From positions 1 through 6,768 of the forward strand of contig JAGVKR010000629.1 in NCBI GenBank assembly GCA_020050375.1: 6,768 nucleotides of DNA, in the 5' to 3' direction. This document shows positions 1 through 5,114 of the stretch, in pieces (position 1 is the first letter of the stretch; the number at the start of each line of letters is the position of its first letter). The notes under the pieces were generated by a model. It searched no databases, was not told the DNA's origin, and worked only from the letters and a program-made list of their open reading frames with translations. The position numbers were made by a program, and so were the translations under genes. Origin of the DNA: Planctomycetales bacterium (GTDB lineage Bacteria > Planctomycetota > Planctomycetia > Planctomycetales > Planctomycetaceae).

Positions 1-335
1 AGCAGCGAGATCGTCAGCTTGCCGAGCTTTTTTGCGCTGGAGTTGATCGCGAAGCGGCTGACGAGCTGCAATACGGCGGGCGAATCGAGCCAGCGCGTCA
101 CTGGGCGCGGCAAGCGGGTCCATCCCGGAACGAGCGCGTCGAGGTAGACGTTGATTCCGCCCAGGAAGACGCGGTGTTCGCTGACGTCCCGCTCGTCGAC
201 GCGAATCGGCGTGTAACAGGGGATCAGGCTGACGTCGTGTCCGCATTCGAGCAGCGCTCGCGCAAGAGTGTTGTCGTGCATGCACGACCCGCAGAACATT
301 CCGGCGCCGCCGGCGGTGACGATCGCAATGTGCAT
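1..335 (-). CDS. Glycosyltransferase family 4, N-terminal part (runs off left edge)
   Basis: The 111 visible codons begin MHIAIVTAGGAGMFCGSCMH, and the C-terminal part lies outside the window. The opening beta strand with a glycine-rich loop (residues 4-12) is the first strand of a GT-B fold. The stretch GMFCGSCMHDNTLARAL followed by GHDVSLIP and YTPIRVDE, then FLGGINVYL, resembles the N-terminal acceptor-binding domain of glycogen-synthase-like GT4 enzymes, which transfer sugars from nucleotide-sugar donors to cell-envelope acceptors or glucans. The donor-binding domain is not visible, so donor and acceptor cannot be named. The ATG lies three bases after the thioesterase stop (TGA-CCC-ATG) and no clear Shine-Dalgarno is visible, so translation is probably coupled to the upstream gene. 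Family assignment is from recognised sequence style; the exact subgroup is unknown. Confidence 0.72.
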   Translation of the reverse strand, partial: MHIAIVTAGGAGMFCGSCMHDNTLARALLECGHDVSLIPCYTPIRVDERDVSEHRVFLGGINVYLDALVPGWTRLPRPVTRWLDSPAVLQLVSRFAINSSAKKLGKLTISL

Positions 336-338
336 GGG

Positions 339-842
339 TCAGCCCGGTGGCGGATTGAGCTGCACAAGCAGCGAGTCGGGACCTTCCAGCGTCGCAAGCA
401 CCTGTCGCAGCGCCGGCGAGACGGGAACCGGCTTCTGACCGCGATAGTCGAACATCACGATCGTCGAGTCTCCCTCGGCGGCGACGGCCTGCAGGCTTTC
501 GCTGACGACGCGATGTTCCATCACCATGCTCGTGCGACCGATTTTTGTGATTCGTGCGCCGACGTGCACGGTATCCGGAAAAATCAACTGCCGTCGATAG
601 TTGCACGAAACAGAAGCCAGAATCGGGCCGATTTTTTGCGTCTCGTACAATTGGGACATTCCCGTCTCGGTTCCGTACGCGAACCGCGACGACTCGAACC
701 AGCGAATATATGTGGTATTGTTGACGTGGGCGAAAGCATCCTGATCGCCCCACTGAACGGGGAGTGTGCAGATCACCGGGAAACCGGTAAGCAGACGAGT
801 GATTTCAGCATTCATATCCTGGAACATCTCCAATTGAGTCAC
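339..842 (-). CDS. Acyl-CoA thioesterase, 4-hydroxybenzoyl-CoA thioesterase (hot-dog) family
   Basis: This 167-residue protein is of usual length for a single hot-dog domain and would hydrolyse acyl-CoA or aryl-CoA thioesters in the cytoplasm. The signature is W31-G-D-Q-D35-x3-H39-V-N-N42 followed by Y45-x-R-W-F-E-S-S-R, which matches the active-site strand and first helix of the 4HBT family; D35 is in the position of the catalytic Asp. The later segment IGPILASVSCNYRRQLIFPDTV is the typical second strand region. The longest frame starts at GTG (840-842) with no good ribosome site. ATG codons for residues 6 and 10 are alternatives, and residue 10 has a GGAG about 12 bases upstream, so the true start may be up to nine codons later without loss of the domain. 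It is followed after three bases by the glycosyltransferase gene, so the two are probably co-transcribed. The physiological substrate cannot be read from the sequence. Confidence 0.85.
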   Translation of the reverse strand: MTQLEMFQDMNAEITRLLTGFPVICTLPVQWGDQDAFAHVNNTTYIRWFESSRFAYGTETGMSQLYETQKIGPILASVSCNYRRQLIFPDTVHVGARITKIGRTSMVMEHRVVSESLQAVAAEGDSTIVMFDYRGQKPVPVSPALRQVLATLEGPDSLLVQLNPPPG

Positions 843-935
843 CCCATTCGTTCATTGTGCAAGGTCGTTGCCCCGGCGTCGGGTGTCAAGCGACCCGCCC
901 GGCGTCCGGCGACTAGGCGATTTAGATCGGAACGC

Positions 936-941
936 TACAAT
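936..941 (+). promoter_or_regulatory. Candidate -10 box TACAAT for the J-domain/LRR gene
   Basis: TACAAT in the context CGCTACAATG matches the housekeeping -10 consensus TATAAT at five of six positions and lies about 58 bases upstream of the start codon. No good -35 hexamer is present at 16-18 bp upstream, so the promoter is only tentative. Confidence 0.35.
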
Positions 942-984
942 GCGGTCTCTTCGCCCCCCGGGGCGCGGTGGATTTATTCATGTG

Positions 985-991
985 AAGGTGG
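985..991 (+). promoter_or_regulatory. Ribosome binding site that sets the J-domain/LRR start
   Basis: AAGGTGG sits seven bases before the ATG at 999. This supports that start over the much longer upstream extension of the same open frame, which is antisense to the thioesterase gene. Confidence 0.55.
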
Positions 992-998
992 ATTGCTC

Positions 999-1751
999 AT
1001 GAGTCAGTTTCCGGAGAGAGCGCCGCATCGCACGGGGGATGGTGGTGTTGCAGAACCTGGCGGCCCCGCCGAGGTCAATGAAGTTGTACGCCCCGATTTC
1101 ATGGCGCACCTCGGGCTGCTCCCGCCCTATGCCGCCGACGACGTGCACAAAGCGTATAAGGCCAAGGCCCTCAAGGCGCACCCCGATCGAGGTGGTTCGA
1201 AAGACGATTTTCTAAAGCTGCAGGACGCCTACGAACAGGCGCAGGAGTACGTTCGGTTCAGCGAGGGGCGCCGCCACTGGCTGGCCAATCAGGTCGAACC
1301 GTATCTCCGTCAGCAGGAGATCATACAAGAGGTCGAAAACCGCAGCGGAAAGGTGCAGGTCGAAAAAGTCGATTGGATGCAGCGCTCCTTCGGCGACTTC
1401 GCGACGCTCGCCGAACGATTGCGCGAAATCGATCTCCGCGATTCCACCAACAGCGATGAGTTTCTACAGTTTCTCGGAACCAATAGCCAGCATCTGCGGT
1501 TCCTCACGCGGCTGGATCTGTCCGGCAGCGACGTCACCGACGCCGGATTGATCCAATTGCAGCACCTGCGCGGGCTTCAGCGCCTGAACTTATCGCGAAC
1601 GCGGATCTCGGCAGCAGGTCTGGCCGTTCTCCATGCGTTGTCCGATCTGGAGTGGCTCAACGTCGGGGGGACGGCGATCGGGTGGTTTGGCCGCTGGGGG
1701 CTCAGTCGCAAGTTTCCTCAGACCGAGATCGTCGCCAACGCGCGGGTGTGA
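999..1751 (+). CDS. J-domain protein with C-terminal leucine-rich repeats
   Basis: The 250-residue protein joins two modules. Residues about 36-85 form a short J domain with the HPD tripeptide at 61-63 inside 'KALKAHPDRGGSKDDFLKLQ', the hallmark needed to stimulate the ATPase of an Hsp70 (DnaK) partner. Residues about 100-165 are charged and probably helical. From about 168 to 240 there are three leucine-rich repeats of roughly 24 residues: LTRLDLSGSDVTDAGL, LQRLNLSRTRISAAGL and a degenerate LEWLNVGGTAIGWFG; the end (QTEIVAN) looks like a capping segment. No signal peptide or membrane segment is seen, so it is probably cytoplasmic. The first 30 residues are Gly/Pro/Glu-rich and likely disordered. 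The G/F region, zinc-finger domain and C-terminal substrate domain of DnaJ are absent; I infer that the LRRs act as the client- or partner-binding part. The open frame extends upstream to 174, but that part overlaps the thioesterase gene antisense. The gene converges on the regulator gene with only 11 bp between stops. Confidence 0.82.
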   Translation: MSQFPERAPHRTGDGGVAEPGGPAEVNEVVRPDFMAHLGLLPPYAADDVHKAYKAKALKAHPDRGGSKDDFLKLQDAYEQAQEYVRFSEGRRHWLANQVEPYLRQQEIIQEVENRSGKVQVEKVDWMQRSFGDFATLAERLREIDLRDSTNSDEFLQFLGTNSQHLRFLTRLDLSGSDVTDAGLIQLQHLRGLQRLNLSRTRISAAGLAVLHALSDLEWLNVGGTAIGWFGRWGLSRKFPQTEIVANARV

Positions 1752-1762
1752 CCGGCGCCGTT

Positions 1763-3193
1763 TCAGGGCTTTTCGACCGTCAGACCCAGCGCCCGTAACT
1801 TCGAGCGCAGTGTCATCCGTGAGATTCCGAGAATCTCGGCTGCCTGCTGCTGGTGACCGGCCGCATGCCGCAACACCTCTTCGAGCGTCACCCGGTCGAC
1901 AGCCGTTGTGACGAGTCGATAAATGTCACTTCGTCCTTCCACCAGATATTGCCGCACGAGTCGCGCCAGATCGGCGAGCGGCTCGGCAGACGGTTTTGGC
2001 TCGGCATCGGCCGTTGATCCCTCTCTCGACCGGCACGAGCACGGCAGGCAGTCGACTGTGATAACGTCACCGGTCGTCTGCACCATGGCGTACTTGATGG
2101 CACTTTCGAACTCGCGCACGTTACCGGGCCAGTTGTAGCGTTCCAGGCTTTCGAACGCATCGGGGGTCATCGACCGTACGTTTTTGCCCAGTTCGCGGTT
2201 GTAAAGACGAATGAAATGATCGGTGAGAAGCGACAGGTCTTCGAGGCGTTCGCGCAAGGGCGGCAGCCGGATCGTGAAGCCGTTCAGACGGTAGTAGAGA
2301 TCCTGGCGAAACCGTCCCTGCTCGACCATCGCGGGGAGGTCCTGATTGGTGGCGGCGATGATCCGAACGTCAGTGGTGATAGTCTGATTTCCGCCGACGC
2401 GCTCGAATTGTTGCTGCTGCAATAGACGCAGGGCCTTGGCCTGTGTGGCGGGCGTCATGTCGCCGATCTCATCGAGAAAGATCGACCCGCCGTTGACCTG
2501 CTCGAACTTGCCGATCCGCCGCTGGTCGGCTCCCGTGAATGCGCCGCGCTCGTGCCCGAACAATTCGCTTTCCAGGAGCGATTCGGGAAGCGCGGCGCAG
2601 TTGATCGCCAGAAACGGCTGCTGGCTGCGTTTGCTGTAATGATAAATGGCCCGGGCCGCCAGTTCCTTTCCCGTGCCGCTTTCGCCCAAGAGCAGCACGG
2701 TTGTATCCTGCGGCGCGACACGACCGATCGCCTTGTAGACGTCCTGCATCGCGGGCGAGTGCCCGATGATGCGGTCGGCGGCGAGGTCTTCGGCGCCGCT
2801 CTGTTCGAGGATCGCCGGCACCCGACTCAGGCGACTGACCTCCAAAGCCCGCGATACGACTTCCTTAATCCGCCGCAAATCGACCGGCTTCAGCAGATAT
2901 TCGTACGCGCCCCGCCGCATGGCCTCGATGGCGGTTTCGGTGCGGGCATAGGCCGTGATCATGATGACGGGCAATCGCGGGTCGAGGGCGCGGATCCGGT
3001 CGTAGGCGTCGAGCCCCGACATATCGGGAAGTCGGACATCAAGAATGACGACGTCGGGCCGTTCGGTGCGGGCCATGTCGATGCCTTCCCGCGCCGTGCC
3101 TGCCGAAATGATCTGGAGGGTCGGCGATCGCAGACATTCGTCGAGCGAGAACACGATATTTGATTCGTCGTCGACAACCAGAAGACGCGGCAT
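1763..3193 (-). CDS. NtrC-family sigma-54-dependent response regulator
   Basis: This 476-residue protein has the full three-domain plan of an NtrC-type enhancer-binding activator. The receiver (about 1-120) has the acidic pair D8/D9, phosphoacceptor D52 in ILDVRLPDMSG, T80 and K102. The AAA+ domain (about 142-370) has Walker A GESGTGKE (170-177), the sigma-54 contact loop GAFTGA intact (217-222), Walker B GGSIFLDEIGD (235-245), sensor I ATNQDL (281-286), an arginine-finger region FRQDLYYRLN (295-304) and a sensor II region WPGNVREFESAI. The last of these has Phe where Leu is usual. The linker (about 375-435) carries a CxxCxC cluster at 382-387 and ends in a Fis-type helix-turn-helix (about 448-470, QQQAAEILGISRMTLRSKLR). 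It should hydrolyse ATP to open sigma-54 polymerase promoters when phosphorylated. Its start lies 27 bases after the kinase stop, and no Shine-Dalgarno is visible there, suggesting coupled or leaderless-like initiation within one operon. The target genes are unknown; the divergent permease is a candidate. Confidence 0.95.
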   Translation of the reverse strand: MPRLLVVDDESNIVFSLDECLRSPTLQIISAGTAREGIDMARTERPDVVILDVRLPDMSGLDAYDRIRALDPRLPVIMITAYARTETAIEAMRRGAYEYLLKPVDLRRIKEVVSRALEVSRLSRVPAILEQSGAEDLAADRIIGHSPAMQDVYKAIGRVAPQDTTVLLLGESGTGKELAARAIYHYSKRSQQPFLAINCAALPESLLESELFGHERGAFTGADQRRIGKFEQVNGGSIFLDEIGDMTPATQAKALRLLQQQQFERVGGNQTITTDVRIIAATNQDLPAMVEQGRFRQDLYYRLNGFTIRLPPLRERLEDLSLLTDHFIRLYNRELGKNVRSMTPDAFESLERYNWPGNVREFESAIKYAMVQTTGDVITVDCLPCSCRSREGSTADAEPKPSAEPLADLARLVRQYLVEGRSDIYRLVTTAVDRVTLEEVLRHAAGHQQQAAEILGISRMTLRSKLRALGLTVEKP

Positions 3194-3220
3194 GGTGGAC
3201 CAATCCGGGAATGAGGCGAA

Positions 3221-4732
3221 TCAATGAGCGGCGGCGACTTCGAGCGGCGACGAGCACGGGAGTCGCACGACGAACTCGGCGCCCCCTTCCGATCGGTTGC
3301 GCGCTTCGATCGTCCCTCCGTGGGCGGCGATGATCCGATGCGAGACCGAAAGCCCCAGTCCCGTCCCCGTCTCTTTGGTCGTGACGAAGGGCTCGAATAC
3401 CCGGTCGAGCACCGACTCGGGCAGCCCCGCCCCCGAGTCCGCCACTCGCAATACGGCGAGTGGCCGGTCTTCGCGGCTTGCCGCGGCGGTCGACTCGACT
3501 TCAACAACGATCTCGCCTCCATCCGGCAGGGCATCGAGCGCATTGAGCAGCAGATTCAGCAAAACCTGACGAATCTGGGCGCAATCGGCTTCGATCGGAA
3601 CCGATTCGGTCGGCAACTGATCGCGGAGAACGACTCCCTGCTGTTCGGCGCGACCGGCGATCAGTTCCAGCGTCTGCTCGGCGACTCGGGCGAGGTCGAA
3701 CGTCGATTTCTCGAGGGGCGATGGTCGGGCGAAATCGAGGAACATCTGGATCGAGCGCTCGAGCCGGGCGATTTCCTCGTCGACGACGTGCAGCGCCCGA
3801 CCGGTCAACCCTTGTCGGTCGTCGCGTTCGATCGCCGCCTGCACCAGCATTTTCATCGGCATCAATGGATTGCGAAGTTCGTGCGCGACGCCGGCCGCCA
3901 ACTGGCCGACCGCCGCGAGTTGCTCGTTTCGCAGAACTTCCATCTCACTCCGCTGGAGTCTCTCGACGACGTTGGCAATATGGTTCTCCATCGTCCGCAG
4001 CCCGGTTTCGAGCTCTCGAAAGCCGCCGACCTGCGAGATCATCACCGGCCCGGCGACCCGGTTCAATTTGCCGGCGACGCTGCGCACCGAAACATCGAGT
4101 TGCACGATCGACCGATTGACGGCGCGGGCGATTCCCATCCCGGCCACGAGCCCACTGGCCCCACCGCACACGCCCAGCAGCAGAAATCCCTGCCGGAGCT
4201 GATCGGAGGTCGCACGACTCGACTCTGTGGTTCGCTCGACGACCTTGCGGTTGTATTCGATGTATTCGCGGCCGGGGACCAGAATCGTTTCTGTGAGCGT
4301 GGTGTCGATGAGTTGGCCCAGCGCCTGTTCCCGGTCACCCTCAAAATCGGGATTGTTGATGCGCTGAAACTCATTCCAGAACTCGTCGTAGCCCTGCGCC
4401 ACCACACCGATCAAGCGCTCTTCGTCTTCGGTGCGGGCCAACTGCTTGGCTCGCTCGAGTTGGGCCTCGGTCTCTTCGTGCAGTCTGGGAATGCGTTCGA
4501 AGTACTTGTGTTTGCCGCTGCGCAGAAACTGATTCAACTGGTGCCGCAGCTCGCGCATGCCGATGTCCACGCTTTGTGCGGCGAGCATTCCATGAACTTC
4601 GCGCGCGATCAGCGTCGAGCTGACGGCCTGTTGCCTTTGCACGTTCCATGCGGCGACGGCGCCCAGCCCCAGCAGCATGAGGCTGATCGCTACCAGCGGG
4701 ATCACGATCTTCAGCAGGAAGCGATCGCCCAT
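3221..4732 (-). CDS. Membrane sensor histidine kinase (NtrB/ZraS-like), partner of the NtrC-type regulator
   Basis: The 503-residue protein starts with a membrane segment (about 6-28). An extracytoplasmic, charged and predicted-helical sensor region (about 29-181) follows, then a second membrane segment (about 182-204), a HAMP-like linker (about 205-258), a HisKA dimerisation domain and a C-terminal ATPase domain. The H box is VAHELRNPL with phosphoacceptor H284. The N box is LLNLLLNALDAL with N397, G1 is DSGAGL (432-437), the F box is FEPFVTTK (446-453) and G2 is GTGLGLS (456-462). All catalytic motifs are intact, so it should autophosphorylate and pass phosphate to D52 of the regulator encoded next. 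The sensor region has no recognisable PAS, Cache or metal-site motif; it looks like a helical bundle, so the signal is unknown. The ATG is preceded by GGAG (4740-4743) with seven bases spacing, which supports this start. It is the first gene of a two-gene operon divergent from the SbtA-like permease. Confidence 0.94.
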   Translation of the reverse strand: MGDRFLLKIVIPLVAISLMLLGLGAVAAWNVQRQQAVSSTLIAREVHGMLAAQSVDIGMRELRHQLNQFLRSGKHKYFERIPRLHEETEAQLERAKQLARTEDEERLIGVVAQGYDEFWNEFQRINNPDFEGDREQALGQLIDTTLTETILVPGREYIEYNRKVVERTTESSRATSDQLRQGFLLLGVCGGASGLVAGMGIARAVNRSIVQLDVSVRSVAGKLNRVAGPVMISQVGGFRELETGLRTMENHIANVVERLQRSEMEVLRNEQLAAVGQLAAGVAHELRNPLMPMKMLVQAAIERDDRQGLTGRALHVVDEEIARLERSIQMFLDFARPSPLEKSTFDLARVAEQTLELIAGRAEQQGVVLRDQLPTESVPIEADCAQIRQVLLNLLLNALDALPDGGEIVVEVESTAAASREDRPLAVLRVADSGAGLPESVLDRVFEPFVTTKETGTGLGLSVSHRIIAAHGGTIEARNRSEGGAEFVVRLPCSSPLEVAAAH

Positions 4733-4739
4733 TCGCCCA

Positions 4740-4743
4740 CTCC
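4740..4743 (-). promoter_or_regulatory. Ribosome binding site of the histidine kinase gene
   Basis: GGAG on the minus strand lies seven bases upstream of the ATG, the best-placed Shine-Dalgarno for this frame, and fixes the kinase start. Confidence 0.6.
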
Positions 4744-4770
4744 GGAAGGCTGGCCTGGGAAGCGTGTGGC

Positions 4771-4808
4771 GGCCAATTGGTGGCCGATTCGTCGGCCAAT
4801 TCCTGGCC
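4771..4808. repeat. Helically phased GGCC(A/G)ATT repeat array
   Basis: Four GGCC cores start at 4771, 4782, 4794 and 4805, i.e. spaced 11, 12 and 11 bp, about one DNA turn. The first three are followed by AATT, GATT and AATT, and the last by AGAATC. Positions 4781-4798 also form a perfect 7-bp stem with a 4-base loop (TGGCCGA / TCGGCCA). The array sits in the predicted 5' leader of the kinase gene, 39-76 bases from its start. It could be an operator for a protein binding one face of the helix, or an RNA structure affecting translation. Confidence 0.55.
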
Positions 4809-4809
4809 A

Positions 4810-4849
4810 GAATCGCCTGCCATCATAGCACAGTGCATGAATCGCAGGC
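4810..4849. repeat. 29-bp-spaced GAATCGC direct repeats with GCCTGC/GCAGGC inverted arms
   Basis: GAATCGC occurs at 4810-4816 and again at 4839-4845, exactly 29 bp apart. Overlapping these are the inverted arms GCCTGC (4815-4820) and GCAGGC (4844-4849). The arms bracket the candidate -10 of the kinase operon, an arrangement expected of an operator, but it could arise by chance in short motifs. Confidence 0.35.
4822..4830 (-). promoter_or_regulatory. Candidate extended -10 promoter for the kinase/regulator operon
   Basis: On the minus strand TGC-TATGAT matches an extended -10 (TGn-TATAAT) with five of six hexamer positions, about 90 bases upstream of the kinase ATG. A -35 box is not recognisable, as is common with extended -10 promoters. 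Transcription would begin near 4815, just before the GGCC array. Confidence 0.4.
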
Positions 4850-4937
4850 ATGTCGGGAAGAGCGTCTGGTGCGGCCGTTTGCTCACGCTCAATTGGAAAA
4901 GTAGTCGTCGCAAAGCACACGGACAGCGCCATTTGCG

Positions 4938-4953
4938 TGGCTCCGGCGTGGCT
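4938..4953 (+). promoter_or_regulatory. Candidate sigma-54 (-24/-12) element toward the SbtA-like permease
   Basis: TGGCTC-N5-TGGCT compares with the consensus TGGCAC-N5-TTGCW. The near-invariant GG and GC are present at the correct 10-bp separation, with two mismatches in the conserved bases. Transcription would start near 4964, leaving a leader of about 150 nt. The neighbouring NtrC-type activator makes such a site plausible, but the motif is degenerate and the region is GC-rich. Confidence 0.3.
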
Positions 4954-5101
4954 GTGCCGGACGTGAATTGGGTTTCGGACGCAAGATGAATTTTCCGCAA
5001 GGTGCAGGCGATCGGTACAGGGTGTGCCTCATTCCCACCGGCTTGGCACTGCTGCCTGTAGCGTCGGCTGCGGAATGGGTCTGCTCTCCCAGGAAACTTG
5101 A

Positions 5102-5106
5102 TAGGA
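5102..5106 (+). promoter_or_regulatory. Ribosome binding site that sets the permease start
   Basis: TAGGA ends eight bases before the ATG at 5115 and overlaps the palindrome GGACGTCC (5104-5111). It favours this start over the in-frame ATG at 4968, whose extra 49 residues lack membrane-protein or family character. Confidence 0.5.
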
Positions 5107-5114
5107 CGTCCGCC

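Larger units (their letters stand above)
843..998. other. Divergent intergenic region between thioesterase and J-domain/LRR gene
   Basis: This 156-bp gap carries the control regions of two divergent genes. On the plus strand there is a plausible -10 box (listed separately) and a ribosome site just before the J-domain gene. A run of cytosines with a CCCCGGGG core (positions 954-963) lies between them. No conserved RNA, repeat array or small gene is evident. Confidence 0.5.
4733..5114. other. Divergent control region between kinase and SbtA-like permease genes
   Basis: This 382-bp region has no convincing gene; short open frames in it lack ribosome sites or family character. It contains a phased GGCC repeat array (4771-4808), an extended -10 for the kinase (4822-4830) flanked by 29-bp-spaced repeats, a sigma-54-like element pointing to the permease (4938-4953) and a ribosome site (5102-5106). 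The last ~150 bp before the permease would be its leader if that sigma-54-like site is used; I recognise no known riboswitch there. Confidence 0.6.

Noticed and set aside
174..998. In-frame upstream extension of the J-domain/LRR gene by 275 codons
   Set aside because: It runs antisense across the well-supported thioesterase gene and the divergent gap, has low-complexity Arg/His-rich character without family features, and a good ribosome site precedes the ATG at 999.
2552..3163. 203-codon plus-strand open frame antisense to the NtrC-type regulator
   Set aside because: It is a shadow of the receiver and AAA+ coding sequence with no family features.
3224..4828. 534-codon plus-strand open frame antisense to the kinase
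   Set aside because: The kinase on the other strand has every catalytic motif; the antisense frame is an artefact of GC-rich codon use and has no recognisable domain.
4837..4989. Possible small plus-strand gene starting MNRRHVGKSVW
   Set aside because: It has no ribosome site and no recognisable character, and it overlaps the promoter elements.
5043..5059. TTGGCAC as a possible sigma-54 -24 box upstream of the permease
   Set aside because: The -24 half is perfect, but the -12 position reads TG rather than the required GC at the right spacing.
4968..5114. 49-codon N-terminal extension of the SbtA-like permease
   Set aside because: The extra residues show no membrane or family character, and a well-placed ribosome site supports the start at 5115.
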